A DNA stretch of 64,000 bases, taken from NCBI GenBank assembly GCA_002408125.1, contig DHQO01000002.1, positions 16,317 to 80,316 on the forward strand. Reading direction: 5' to 3'. Both the position numbers and the translations under genes were made by a program. The notes beneath the pieces were generated by a model, which saw only the letters and a list, made by a program, of their open reading frames with translations, was not told the DNA's origin and searched no databases. The DNA comes from Hyphomonadaceae bacterium UBA5336. GTDB taxonomy: Bacteria > Pseudomonadota > Alphaproteobacteria > Caulobacterales > Hyphomonadaceae. The number at the start of each line of letters is the position of its first letter. Positions within the stretch are counted from its first letter, which is position 1. Positions 16,944 through 27,313 of this stretch are shown here, piece by piece.

Positions 16944-17669
16944 ATGATGCGTCTCATTTCCCTCATCCTGATCCTTGTCGGGATCGGCGCGGTTGCACTC
17001 GGATTTCTGGCCTGGCAGGCGCCCGAAGCGGTGAAGGTCGCCGAGAGCGCCGAGGTCGAAAGCAGCGCCGCAGCCCCTGCTCCGCCCAGGACGGAGCGCA
17101 GCCTGGAAGAGCCGACCTTCGGCACGGCCAGCGCTCCGACCGAAGCGGCCGAGGTGGAAACCCTGCGCCGCGTGCCCATCGCCCACGAGACGCCCACCGA
17201 GGCGAGCTTCGGACAGCCCTTTGATGTCACGCTCGCCATCGACGCGACCGGGGCGGAAAGCGCGATTGAGGCCCTGCCCGGCCGCACCGAAGCTGTCGAG
17301 GGCACTGCCCAAGTGGGCCTGGATGTGCGCGCGGCGCTGATCGGCACCGCCTTCGAGATCGAGCCGCTGAGCCCGGCCGACCAGGCCATTTCCACGCTGA
17401 CGGCCAATACCTGGCGCTGGAAGGTCACTCCGCTGGCCAATGGCGAGCATGATCTCGTGCTGGAAATCTATGCTCTGCGCGGGGATCGCGCCTTGCCCGT
17501 GCGCACCTTCCATGACGAGGTGACCGTGAAGGTGTCCGCCCTGCGCCAGGCCATCACCATGGCGCAAACGGCCAACCCACTCTTTATGGTGCTGGGCGGG
17601 GTCGGCTCCGTACTCGGCGGCGCATTCACGGCCTTGCGGTTTTTCTCGAAGGCGTCCGGGCGGGGCTGA
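16944..17669 (+). CDS. membrane-anchored protein of unknown function
   Basis: 241 residues. An N-terminal membrane segment (residues 3-24) is followed by a low-complexity Ala/Glu/Pro stretch (30-75), a soluble region of beta character (FDVTLAIDATGAESAIEALPG, TWRWKVTPLANGEHDLVLEIYAL) and a C-terminal hydrophobic segment (PLFMVLGGVGSVLGGAFTALRFF, about 212-234). The topology suggests a periplasmic domain between two membrane spans. GGAGG precedes the ATG. No family recognised. Confidence 0.7.
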   Translation: MMRLISLILILVGIGAVALGFLAWQAPEAVKVAESAEVESSAAAPAPPRTERSLEEPTFGTASAPTEAAEVETLRRVPIAHETPTEASFGQPFDVTLAIDATGAESAIEALPGRTEAVEGTAQVGLDVRAALIGTAFEIEPLSPADQAISTLTANTWRWKVTPLANGEHDLVLEIYALRGDRALPVRTFHDEVTVKVSALRQAITMAQTANPLFMVLGGVGSVLGGAFTALRFFSKASGRG

Positions 17670-17699
17670 GGGCTCCACCTTTCCAGCACCTCACCTTCG

Positions 17700-17802
17700 C
17701 GACTCCCCGTGGTTTGACCACGGGGTCCATCACGGAAAGAGCGGCCAGGAACCCCAGTCAGGAGATGGGCACCCGCGGTCGAGCCGCGGTGAATCGGTTC
17801 TC
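17700..17802 (-). repeat. dispersed double-palindrome repeat, copy C (inverted)
   Basis: Read on the minus strand this is a full copy of the 3.4-kb element: GATTCACCGCGG-CTCGA-CCGCGGGT, then TTCCTGGCCGCTCTTTCCGTGATGG, then CCCCGTGG-TCAAA-CCACGGGG. It sits just upstream of the blaI-like promoter. Confidence 0.8.
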
Positions 17803-17837
17803 GAACAGGCAATGCTCCGACCTCCGATTCATATCGC

Positions 17838-17866
17838 TTGACCGCAATACACTACATATGTAGCGT
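17838..17866 (+). promoter_or_regulatory. blaI-type operator within the promoter of the regulator-protease pair
   Basis: A perfect 12-bp palindrome CTACATATGTAG (17852-17863) contains TACA-N2-TGTA, the core recognised by BlaI/MecI/CopY-type repressors. TTGACC (17838-17843) would be a -35 and TAGCGT (17861-17866) a weak -10 at 17-bp spacing, which puts the operator between and over the core elements. This predicts autorepression. Confidence 0.6.
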
Positions 17867-17899
17867 AACCGCGAATCAGATAGCGAAGGCGCCACGCAT

Positions 17900-18286
17900 A
17901 TGCACCATCCTCCCCCCTCGGATGCCGAACTCACGGTTCTCAAGCATTTCTGGAAAGCCGGTCCGCAAAGTGTGCGCGAAGTGCATGCCGCCATCAGCAT
18001 AGCCACCGGCTGGAAACCCTCCACAACGCGCACGGTGATTGCGCGCATGGAAGCCAAGGGCCTGTTAACCCGCGGGGATATGCACGGGCTTTCGGTCTAT
18101 TCCGCCGCTTCCGACAAGGTCTCGACCCTGGCCGGCCTGATGACCAGCCTCGCCCGTGATGTGTTCGAGATGAGGGGCGCCGTGCCCGCCAGCTTCTTCG
18201 CCGACAGCCCGCTTCTCAGCGAGGCGGAGGCCGCCGAACTCGAAGCGCTGGTCAGCTCAGCTCTGGAGGAGGACGGAGATGCTTGA
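17900..18286 (+). CDS. BlaI/MecI/CopY family repressor
   Basis: 128 residues. The N-terminal winged helix spans roughly 5-75 (SDAELTVLKHFWKAGPQSVREVHAAISIATGWKPSTTRTVIARMEAKGLL), and the C-terminal helices mediate dimerisation. In the family, the partner sensor protease relieves repression by direct or triggered cleavage. A matching operator lies in its own promoter. It overlaps the downstream M56 peptidase gene by 8 bp. No beta-lactamase gene is nearby, so the regulon is not a classic bla one; related operators occur upstream of ddl and the TonB receptor at 57.7 kb. Confidence 0.88.
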   Translation: MHHPPPSDAELTVLKHFWKAGPQSVREVHAAISIATGWKPSTTRTVIARMEAKGLLTRGDMHGLSVYSAASDKVSTLAGLMTSLARDVFEMRGAVPASFFADSPLLSEAEAAELEALVSSALEEDGDA

Positions 18287-19685
18287 ACTCACCCTGATGT
18301 CGCTTTGCTTTTCGTTCGCCGGCCTTGCGCTGGCGCGTGGCCTGGAACTGATCTTCCGCGACCCTCGCGACCGGCAATGGCTCTGGCGCATCGCGCTCAT
18401 GGTCACCGCCCTGCCGGTGCTGGCCTGTGCCCTTGACCAGCTCGGCCTGCGCCTGCCGATCCAGCCGGTGCTGACGCTCGACGGCTTCGATGTCGGCCTC
18501 ACCGGACAGGCCGCCGGCACGGCTGGGGTGGCCGCCGCGCCGGTCGCGATCACCGGGTGGAGTTTTTCGTTGGAGGCCTGTCTCATGGCCGCGATAGCGG
18601 GTGTCCTGGTCTGGCGGGCCGGCGTGGCCATCTTCGCCGCAATTTCCCTGACGCGGGCGCTGAAATCGGCGGCGCCCGAGCCCGCCAGCGCCCAACTCTG
18701 CCTGGAGGCGAGCCGCGCGGCGGCCACCGCCGGCCTGCTGCACACACCCGAAACCGTGGAGATCTGCTCGCGCCACAGCGCCTTCGTGACCGGGCTCTGG
18801 TCTGGCAAGATCCATGTCTCGCGCGAGGCCATGGCCGTACTCACACCTGCCGAACGGCACGTCATCCTCGTCCATGAGTGCACCCATATCCGGCGCGGCG
18901 ACCTGATCTGGCGCCGGGTGGAGCGCGCAGTATGCGATCTCTTCGCCTGGCTGCCGCCGGTCTGGTTCGCCCGCGCCCGTCTGGAAGCCCTGCGTGAACT
19001 GGCCTGCGACCGTGAGGCCATCGCCCAGCTCGGCACCCCGGCCCCCTACGCACGCACGCTGATAAAGGCGGCGCGGTTCCTGTCGTCACCTGCCGCTGCG
19101 GCGGCATTCAACACCAAAGGCAATCAAAGCATGAAAACCCGAATCCTGGCCATGACAGGCCCCAAGCCTCACTCCAAACCGCGCACCATGGCCGCGCTCA
19201 CCGCGCTCGCCCTCATCGCCGCGCCCCTGGCCGTGGCGCAGATCGCCGGCGATGCCACCTCCGGCTCATCGATCTACACCTCTGTCGTGGTGGCCGATGC
19301 GCACAAGATCTCCTCGCGCTTCGGCACGCGCACCGATCCCATCTCCGAAAAGATCGCCCTACACAAGGGCGTCGACGTGCCGGCCGAGCTCGGCGCGCCC
19401 GTCACCGCGCCGGCGGCCGGTGTGGTCGGCCATGTCGGCACCAGCACGGCCGGCTATGGCAACTATGTGAAACTGAAAATCGCCGAGGACACGATCCTGA
19501 TCTTCGCTCAGCTTGAGGAAGCCAGCGTGGCCGAGGGTGACATTGTGCAGGCCGGCGATGTGATCGGCCTGGTCGGCATGAGCGGGCGCGCCACCGGCCC
19601 GCACCTGCATTTCGAGGTCATCGTGGATGGCGAGAATGTCGACCCGCTCGGCGTGGAAGGCCTGATGCTCTTCCCGGACGCCTAG
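18279..19685 (+). CDS. M56 sensor protease fused to an M23 (LytM-like) peptidoglycan peptidase domain
   Basis: 468 residues. The N-terminal half is a BlaR1-type M56 metalloprotease with membrane segments at about 1-55 and 97-122, the zinc motif HECTH at 199-203 and ELACDREA near 246. After a further hydrophobic segment (about 306-322) comes an M23 domain with HKGVD (H362, D366) and HLH (H442, H444) and the SGRATGPHLHFEV signature. The usual catalytic His in the middle strand (YxHL) is Gln411 (IFAQL). The family sensor normally carries a penicillin-binding domain; here a peptidoglycan-binding or cleaving domain takes its place, so it may sense wall fragments. It is translationally coupled to the BlaI-like repressor. 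Confidence 0.85.
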   Translation: MLELTLMSLCFSFAGLALARGLELIFRDPRDRQWLWRIALMVTALPVLACALDQLGLRLPIQPVLTLDGFDVGLTGQAAGTAGVAAAPVAITGWSFSLEACLMAAIAGVLVWRAGVAIFAAISLTRALKSAAPEPASAQLCLEASRAAATAGLLHTPETVEICSRHSAFVTGLWSGKIHVSREAMAVLTPAERHVILVHECTHIRRGDLIWRRVERAVCDLFAWLPPVWFARARLEALRELACDREAIAQLGTPAPYARTLIKAARFLSSPAAAAAFNTKGNQSMKTRILAMTGPKPHSKPRTMAALTALALIAAPLAVAQIAGDATSGSSIYTSVVVADAHKISSRFGTRTDPISEKIALHKGVDVPAELGAPVTAPAAGVVGHVGTSTAGYGNYVKLKIAEDTILIFAQLEEASVAEGDIVQAGDVIGLVGMSGRATGPHLHFEVIVDGENVDPLGVEGLMLFPDA

Positions 19686-19740
19686 ACCCCCTGTTCTCAT
19701 CATCGCGATGGGAACCGGATGATGAGTTCTACAACTTGCA

Positions 19741-19780
19741 GCACCTCATGGCTCACCCGTTCGCCATGAGGTGCCTTTTT
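19741..19780 (+). terminator. Rho-independent terminator of the blaI-M56/M23 operon
   Basis: A perfect 12-bp stem (GCACCTCATGGC / GCCATGAGGTGC) with a 10-nt loop followed directly by CTTTTT. A second 9-bp stem (19696-19726, CTCATCATC / GATGATGAG) lies just upstream after the stop codon. Confidence 0.9.
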
Positions 19781-19812
19781 GCGTTTTGTGGCGGGCACCT
19801 GTCCCTTGGGAC

Positions 19813-20766
19813 TCAGGCGTCCATGCTGCGCCAGCCCGCCAGCAGCGTGCGCAGCGCGGCCACGAAGGCGAGCGGCTGGTCGAGCATGATGTGGTGCTGG
19901 GCATGCGGAATGGAGATGAAGGGCACCGGGCCAAGATTTTCGAGCATGAAATCGCGCACATCATTGCCGACCAGAATGGACTGCTCGCCGCGGAGCACCG
20001 CCGTGCGGCACTGGCAGGCCGCCATCAACTCGCCGGGATTGTCGCGGCCTTCATAGTGGCGCCAGATGCCGGGATCGAACTTCCAGGCCCAGCCCGGCTC
20101 GCCCTGGTCGCCGATCCCCTCTTTCAGCGAATGGCGGGCGATATAGTCGAGGATATAGTGGTTCTCGCAGGGCTGGGGCGGAGCCAGACGAAAGCGTGCG
20201 AGGGCGGCCTCAAGGCTCGGATAGACCCGCGTGCCGATGGGCCGGGTCGGCGGGCCCATCTGCTCTCCGCCGGGCGGATTGATCCGCGTGTCCACCGTGA
20301 TCGTGCCGCCGAGCCGCGCGCCATGCTCGGCCGCCACCAGCAGGTTCACAAAGCCGCCGAAACTGTGCGCGCAGATCACGGGCGGGATGGCATGGGCCAG
20401 CATGCCGGTCTCTTCCAGCACCGCCATCTCCTCGGCCGCGAAGAGGTCCATCGTATAGTGATCGCGGCGGTCTGAGTCGCCCATGCCGGAAAAGGTCAGA
20501 GCCGCGACCTGGTAGTGTTCTATGAAATAGGGCGCGATGAAATCCCACCAGTGGGCGTGCGCGCCATTGCCATGCACGAATAACAGGCCCGGCTTGTCCG
20601 CCTCGCCCCAGACCTGATAGTGCACGCGCGCCTCGCCGACCTCGACAAAGCGCGTCTCATGGGGCGTTGCCACCGCGCGGGTGAACCAGGCTGGTGCCGG
20701 CGGCACCGCGCCGTCATAGGCCGCCAGCGGGACAGGGTCGAAGTCGGGGGAGGAAGTATCGTCCAT
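19813..20766 (-). CDS. alpha/beta-fold hydrolase
   Basis: 317 residues. The oxyanion motif HGNGAHAHWW, the nucleophile elbow AHSFGG (GxSxG variant with A first) and a terminal catalytic His in PHAQHHIMLDQP outline an alpha/beta-hydrolase. Start chosen at 20766 (MDDTSSP); the frame is open to 20823 and no strong ribosome binding site distinguishes the two. No signal peptide, so cytoplasmic. Substrate unknown. It is convergent with the preceding operon, sharing the terminator region. Confidence 0.8.
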   Translation of the reverse strand: MDDTSSPDFDPVPLAAYDGAVPPAPAWFTRAVATPHETRFVEVGEARVHYQVWGEADKPGLLFVHGNGAHAHWWDFIAPYFIEHYQVAALTFSGMGDSDRRDHYTMDLFAAEEMAVLEETGMLAHAIPPVICAHSFGGFVNLLVAAEHGARLGGTITVDTRINPPGGEQMGPPTRPIGTRVYPSLEAALARFRLAPPQPCENHYILDYIARHSLKEGIGDQGEPGWAWKFDPGIWRHYEGRDNPGELMAACQCRTAVLRGEQSILVGNDVRDFMLENLGPVPFISIPHAQHHIMLDQPLAFVAALRTLLAGWRSMDA

Positions 20767-20896
20767 GCGCCGACTTAGCGGGCCAGACCATGCCCTGACA
20801 ATCGCTGACGTTGCGGAGAGCAAAAATCATTCTGACCCCTTTCAGGCGAATTTCCCGCCTTCATCGGCAAGAGCCCCTTGAACCCTGGAGACCCCG

Positions 20897-21982
20897 ATGT
20901 TCCGTTTCGCTCAGACCGCCCGCAAGCTGGCTGCCGCAATGGCCCTGCTTGCCCTGCCCGCCGGCGCCTTCGCCGATGCAGGCTCCTCCATGCATGTCCG
21001 CCAGGTCGATGTGATCGACCAGGGCGCGCCTCGTGGGCCGACCCGCGTCTTTTCCACCCTGATCCCGGCGGACTGGACGACCCAGGGCGGCGTGTCCTGG
21101 ATGGGCGGGTGCAAGCTTGGGCCGAACACGGTCTGGAGCGCCTCCAGCCCGGACCAGGCCTACTCCATCGGCTTCCTGCCGCGCGAAAGCTGGGGCGCGG
21201 GCAGCCATGGGCGCGCCTCGGGCTGCCATGACGGAAGTTTCGAGAATGCCGAGCAGGTCACCCGTGCCTATCTCGCGCTGAATCCGAATGTCCGCGTCAC
21301 CAATCTGCGTTTTGAACGCCCGGATCATCTGCGCGAGATTGTCGGCCTGTTCGACCAGCAGGCGAAGATGATGACGGCCGGCTCCGGCAGGGGCCATGCC
21401 GACGGCGTTGTCGTGCGGGGCCGCATGACATCGGAAGGCAAGACCCATGAACTGACGCTGATCATGGTCACACAGCATACCCTGTTCAGCTTTTCCGATG
21501 GCTGGGGCGGCCAGATCTGGAACTCCAGTTCCAGCCTCGTACTGGCGATCGGCATGACGGCGCCGGTTGGCGAGAGCACCGATGACAACATGATGCTGAA
21601 CCTCATCAGCAGTTCGGTGCGCTGGAACCCGGACTGGCAACAGCAGGTCGCCAACTGGTGGGCACAGGTCAACAATGACCAGCGCGAGACGATCATGAAT
21701 ATCTCCCGCATCAATTCGCGTGCGAATGCCGAGATCATGGACATCATCACCACAGGCCATGCCGAGCGCGAGGCGATCCGCGATGCCGGCCATGAGCGCC
21801 AGGTCCGCGCGATGCGCGAGACCGATGTCTGGACGGCCAGCGATGGGCGCGTGGAACTGCCCGACACCCACAACCATGTCTGGGAACTCGATGATGGCAC
21901 CTTCGTGCTGACCGATGACGAGTTCTTCAACCCGACCCGCGACCTGAGCGTGGGCGGCTCCGAGATCCGGCGGGCACAATAG
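20897..21982 (+). CDS. exported protein of unknown function
   Basis: 361 residues with a cleavable signal peptide (KLAAAMALLALPAGAFA, cut near residue 26). The mature part contains a Cys at GGCKLG and another at SGCHDG that could form a disulfide. There is a Trp-rich helical region (NPDWQQQVANWWAQVNNDQRE) and a His/Asn-rich C-terminal segment (LPDTHNHVWELDDGTFVLTDDEFFNP). GGAG precedes the ATG. No enzyme motif recognised; periplasmic. Confidence 0.75.
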   Translation: MFRFAQTARKLAAAMALLALPAGAFADAGSSMHVRQVDVIDQGAPRGPTRVFSTLIPADWTTQGGVSWMGGCKLGPNTVWSASSPDQAYSIGFLPRESWGAGSHGRASGCHDGSFENAEQVTRAYLALNPNVRVTNLRFERPDHLREIVGLFDQQAKMMTAGSGRGHADGVVVRGRMTSEGKTHELTLIMVTQHTLFSFSDGWGGQIWNSSSSLVLAIGMTAPVGESTDDNMMLNLISSSVRWNPDWQQQVANWWAQVNNDQRETIMNISRINSRANAEIMDIITTGHAEREAIRDAGHERQVRAMRETDVWTASDGRVELPDTHNHVWELDDGTFVLTDDEFFNPTRDLSVGGSEIRRAQ

Positions 21983-22054
21983 GCGCCAGGGGGAACCGCC
22001 CCTCCTTCGCCACGCTTTCCTTTCACTGTGACAATTCACCGGAAAGGAAAGCCC

Positions 22055-22456
22055 ATGCGCCTCACACTTCCCCTGATCGCGGCCAGCGCCCTCGCGCTGG
22101 CCGCCTGCGCTCAAGACGATACATCCGCCGACAACACCCCCGCGGCCAGCAAGGCAAGCTGGCAGGACACGCTGCTTCTCGACACCAGCGCCAATGCCGC
22201 CCCCGGGGCGTTCTACATCTTCCTGTCGGACGGCACGCTCATGCAGGGCGCGTGCGCCAATCCCTACCGGGTGTCGCAATGGTCGGGCGACGGCGATGAC
22301 GGCGCACAATGGAGCGAGGACGGTCGAGAGATCACAGCCACGATCAGCGCCAGCGGGTCAGGCTACACGCTCGACTTCACCAGCGACGAGGGCCTGGCCG
22401 ACCGCACGCTTGAGCTCAGCCAGGAGGCATCGGTCTGCCCGGACCTGCCGTTTTGA
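22055..22456 (+). CDS. small lipoprotein of unknown function
   Basis: 133 residues. The lipoprotein signal is MRLTLPLIAASALALAAC, with acylated Cys at 18 followed by an acidic AQDDTSADN linker. The mature domain of about 100 residues has two further cysteines (GACANPYRV, SVCPDLPF) that could be bridged. The start at 22055 has GGAAAGG ahead; the frame is open to 22028. It is convergent with typA, the stops being only a few bases apart. Confidence 0.75.
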   Translation: MRLTLPLIAASALALAACAQDDTSADNTPAASKASWQDTLLLDTSANAAPGAFYIFLSDGTLMQGACANPYRVSQWSGDGDDGAQWSEDGREITATISASGSGYTLDFTSDEGLADRTLELSQEASVCPDLPF

Positions 22457-22460
22457 GCTA

Positions 22461-24284
<1,824 letters not shown>

Positions 24285-24405
24285 GGACGTATAGGCTTTC
24301 AGGTGCGGGAGGGCTGTTGCGGCGCACATACACGGGGCCGCGCGGCACGGCTAGTGGGAACTCCAGCAGACCGGCGCACGTATCCTTCCAAGGAGGCGCC
24401 GCATC

Positions 24406-24870
24406 ATGAGCTATATCGACAAGCACCTGCATCCCGGCGAACGGGTCGTCTATCGCGGCGACTTTCACTGGCTGCGCCATTTCCGGGCCTGGCTGGCGCT
24501 GATCCTGCTCGGGATCTTCCTCGTCGGCATCGTGATCTTCATCTACGAAATGCTGCGCATGAAGACGACGGACTTCGCCGTCACCAATCACCGCATCATG
24601 CTCAAGCGCGGGATCCTGACCGCCGACGTGGAAGAGCTGGCGCTCGACGCCATCGAGGGCGGCACGGTGCATCAGAGCATGTTCGGCCGCCTGTTCGGCT
24701 ATGGCGTAGTGTGCGTGGCCGGACGCGGGGAGATGGAAATCGACTTCCCGACCATGGCGAGGCCGGAAGACTTCTATGCCGGGATCACCCAGGCGCGCCA
24801 GGACCTGCGCGAAACCCCGGCCGAGGAAGTCGTCCAGGCGATCGAGGAAAACCGCTCCTCGGCAGCCTGA
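24406..24870 (+). CDS. PH domain-containing membrane protein
   Basis: 154 residues. One long hydrophobic segment (about 26-48) is followed by a bacterial PH-like domain (DFAVTNHRIMLKRGILTADVEELALDAIEGGTV), which is the bPH_2/YdbT pattern. Such proteins are inner-membrane proteins of unclear function. AAGGAGG lies ahead of the ATG. Divergent from typA. Confidence 0.8.
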   Translation: MSYIDKHLHPGERVVYRGDFHWLRHFRAWLALILLGIFLVGIVIFIYEMLRMKTTDFAVTNHRIMLKRGILTADVEELALDAIEGGTVHQSMFGRLFGYGVVCVAGRGEMEIDFPTMARPEDFYAGITQARQDLRETPAEEVVQAIEENRSSAA

Positions 24871-24903
24871 TATGTGTCCATCCTGACACATAATCTCCTT
24901 TTA
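24871..24903 (+). terminator. probable terminator after the PH-domain gene
   Basis: A perfect 8-bp stem TATGTGTC-CATCCT-GACACATA followed by ATCTCCTTTT. The T-tract is delayed, so strength is uncertain. Confidence 0.5.
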
Positions 24904-25090
24904 CAGTCTACAGCGATCCGCACGAGATAGGCCCGATCATCCGGGCGCGCGATCGCGTTCTGCCGATCTGTTCCGGCTTGGGCCGGAGCAAATCAATGGC
25001 TGGCGCCGCACAGGTCAAATTTGGCCCGAACGCACGAACATATGACAGCCCGATCATGGCAATCTCGCCGGACTAGCGGAGAAGAGTTTC

Positions 25091-25801
25091 ATGCGGCTGA
25101 TGACCCTTACCTGCCTGGCAGCCCTGCTCGCGCCGTTCGCCCTGGCCGAGGACACCGAATTCTTCGCGGTTTCCAGCTTCGGCTCGATGCTGATCGACCG
25201 CGGTGAGCAGCTTGCGGCCGGCGTGAATGAGACCACCCTCGGCGTGGAGCGCGCCGTCGGGCCGGGCCTCCTGTTTGCCGATGTCTACCGCATCACGCCG
25301 CTGGGCGCAGATGACGAAGCCTTTACCGAGGAAGTGGATTACACGCTCGGCTACGCCCTGCCGCTGGGGCGCCACGAACTGGTGATGGCCGCCAGCTGGC
25401 TGACCTATCCCGGATCAGGCGGCACTCAGAGCCTGGAGCTTGCCGGCGAGCTGGTATTCGATGCGCCGCTATCGCCCATCCTGATCGGCTTTTACGATAC
25501 CGAGTTCGAGGATTACGGCATGGAGGCCATGGCCGGCCCGTCCGCTGAGCTGCACGGATGGGGCGTCTATGCGGCCGGTCGGATCGGCGCGGTTACGCCG
25601 GGCGAGGGCGAGAACTGGACCTATTACGGCGTGGAGTTCGGCGCCGAGCGCGCGCTCCATCATGGCGTCGACCTGTTTGGCTATCTGCGCTGGGAGCGCT
25701 CCAGCGAGGATCTCTTCGCCGACGAAATCTCCGGGCGCGATATGATCTCGGCCCGTGACACTGGCCTGGCGCTGATGGCCGGCCTGGTCCTCACCCACTG
25801 A
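25091..25801 (+). CDS. putative outer-membrane beta-barrel protein
   Basis: 236 residues. The signal peptide is MRLMTLTCLAALLAPFALA. The mature part alternates hydrophobic and polar residues with many aromatics (GPGLLFADVYRITPLG, DYTLGYALPLGRHELVMAASWLTYP, NWTYYGVEFGAERALHHGVDLFGYLRWER), the pattern of a small barrel. No terminal Phe. GGAGAAG precedes the ATG. Function unknown; a family match to porin-like periplasmic-adjacent proteins is an inference. Confidence 0.65.
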   Translation: MRLMTLTCLAALLAPFALAEDTEFFAVSSFGSMLIDRGEQLAAGVNETTLGVERAVGPGLLFADVYRITPLGADDEAFTEEVDYTLGYALPLGRHELVMAASWLTYPGSGGTQSLELAGELVFDAPLSPILIGFYDTEFEDYGMEAMAGPSAELHGWGVYAAGRIGAVTPGEGENWTYYGVEFGAERALHHGVDLFGYLRWERSSEDLFADEISGRDMISARDTGLALMAGLVLTH

Positions 25802-25876
25802 CCCTGCCCCACTGCCGGCTTGCCCTCCACCGTTTCACCCCCGATGATAGCGCACACATAAATCGGGAGGAGCGAG

Positions 25877-26878
25877 ATGAAGTGGATCTGGACGGGGATG
25901 GCGCTCGGCGCGCTGATGGTTCTGCAGGCCTGCACGAGCGAGACCGAACCGACGCCTGAGGCACCCGCCGAACCGGCGGCAGAGGAGGCCGGGGCCTGGC
26001 TCTTTTCCTCATTCCACGGCGATGGCGAGACCGGGCTTCATCTGGCCTGGTCGACCGACGGGCTGACCTGGACAGCGCTGCGCGGCGATGCCTCTTTTCT
26101 CACGCCGGAGGTCGGCGGCAGGCTGATGCGCGACCCATGCATCATTCTGGGGCCCGACGGGGTCTATCACATGGTGTGGACCACCGGCTGGTGGGAAAAC
26201 AATATCGGCATCGCGCACTCAGAAGATCTGATCACCTGGTCGCAGCAGACCCTCTTGCCGGTCATGGCGCATGAGCCAGAGGTGATGAACGCCTGGGCGC
26301 CGGAAATCTTCTTCGACGATGTGGAAGGCGAATATGTGATCTTCTGGTCTTCGGCGATCCCGGACCGCTTCCCCGAAACCGCCGACCGCGGCGATATCCG
26401 CTCGACCACGGGCAAGTCTATCAACCATCGCGTCTATGCCGTCACGACAGAGGATTTCGAGACATATTCCGACACCCATCTTTTCTATGATGGCGGCTTT
26501 GTTTCCATCGATGCCTCGCTGCTGAAGCATGGCGATGACTATCTCGTGTTCATCAAGGACGAGACCAGGCGGCCCGAGCCGGAAAAGAATATCCGCCTTG
26601 CCACCGCGCCGGCGCCCCAGGGCCCCTGGTCGCCAGCCTCGGAGCCCTTCTCGCCCGAAGGCGTCTGGGTGGAAGGCCCTACGGCGGCGGAGATCCATGG
26701 CGAGGTCTATGTCTATTTCGACGCCTATATGGAGCATGCCATGATGGGTATGCGCTCGGCCGATCTCTCCGAATGGGAGGATATTTCCGACCAGCTCACC
26801 TTCCCCGAAGGCTCGCGCCATGGCAGCGTCCTGCCGATCACGCGCGAAAGACTGGACGCCCTGCTGGCGGCCGAATAG
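25877..26878 (+). CDS. glycoside hydrolase family 43-like lipoprotein
   Basis: 333 residues with a lipoprotein signal (lipobox LQAC, Cys at about 19) and an acidic linker. A five-bladed beta-propeller pattern repeats ITWSQQTL, FETYSDT and LSEWEDI. The GH43 signatures are LMRDPCIILGPDGVYHMVWTT, MNAWAPEIFFDD and VEGPTAAEIHGEVYVYFDAY, the last holding the likely general-acid Glu. It would hydrolyse alpha-arabinosyl or beta-xylosyl/galactosyl links at the cell surface or periplasm. GGGAGGAG precedes the start. It stands alone, without a polysaccharide utilisation locus. Confidence 0.8.
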   Translation: MKWIWTGMALGALMVLQACTSETEPTPEAPAEPAAEEAGAWLFSSFHGDGETGLHLAWSTDGLTWTALRGDASFLTPEVGGRLMRDPCIILGPDGVYHMVWTTGWWENNIGIAHSEDLITWSQQTLLPVMAHEPEVMNAWAPEIFFDDVEGEYVIFWSSAIPDRFPETADRGDIRSTTGKSINHRVYAVTTEDFETYSDTHLFYDGGFVSIDASLLKHGDDYLVFIKDETRRPEPEKNIRLATAPAPQGPWSPASEPFSPEGVWVEGPTAAEIHGEVYVYFDAYMEHAMMGMRSADLSEWEDISDQLTFPEGSRHGSVLPITRERLDALLAAE

Positions 26879-26902
26879 GCGCGAAGCGCGCGGGAGACAG
26901 AC

Positions 26903-27289
26903 ATGGCAAAACCTGGCCCCGCGCCGGACAGTGACCGGATGCTGAAGGGGTTCCGCGTCCTGTCGGGCCTGCTCGACAACCGGTTTTCCCTGCCCTTCCT
27001 GCCCGCGCCCTTTGGCCTTGATGCCCTGCTCGGCCTGGTCCCGGTGCTGGGCGATGCCATCACGGCGGTCATGGGCGCCTATGCGCTGGTGGTGGCCCAC
27101 CGCCACAAGGTGCCGTTCTGGAAGCGGCTCGGCATGGTCTGGAACATCGCCATCGACTTTGCCATCGGCTCGATCCCGCTGGTCGGGGACCTGTTCGACT
27201 GGGCCTTCCAGGCGCATCGCAAGAATCTGCGCATCCTGGAGCGCCACCTTGAAAAGCAACAGGCCCAGCGTGCGGCCGGGCCTGTCTGA
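26903..27289 (+). CDS. DUF4112 domain-containing protein
   Basis: 128 residues matching DUF4112: LLDNRFSLPFLPAPFGLDALLGLVPVLGDAITAVMGAYALVVAHRH, then MVWNIAIDFAIGSIPLVGDLFDWAFQAHRKNLRILERHL. Two hydrophobic hairpins suggest a membrane protein. Function unknown. It begins 24 bases after the GH43-like gene with GGGAGA, so the two may be co-transcribed. Convergent with the DUF4167 gene. Confidence 0.85.
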   Translation: MAKPGPAPDSDRMLKGFRVLSGLLDNRFSLPFLPAPFGLDALLGLVPVLGDAITAVMGAYALVVAHRHKVPFWKRLGMVWNIAIDFAIGSIPLVGDLFDWAFQAHRKNLRILERHLEKQQAQRAAGPV

Positions 27290-27313
27290 AGTCGTACTGC
27301 GTGAGCGGGGCGC

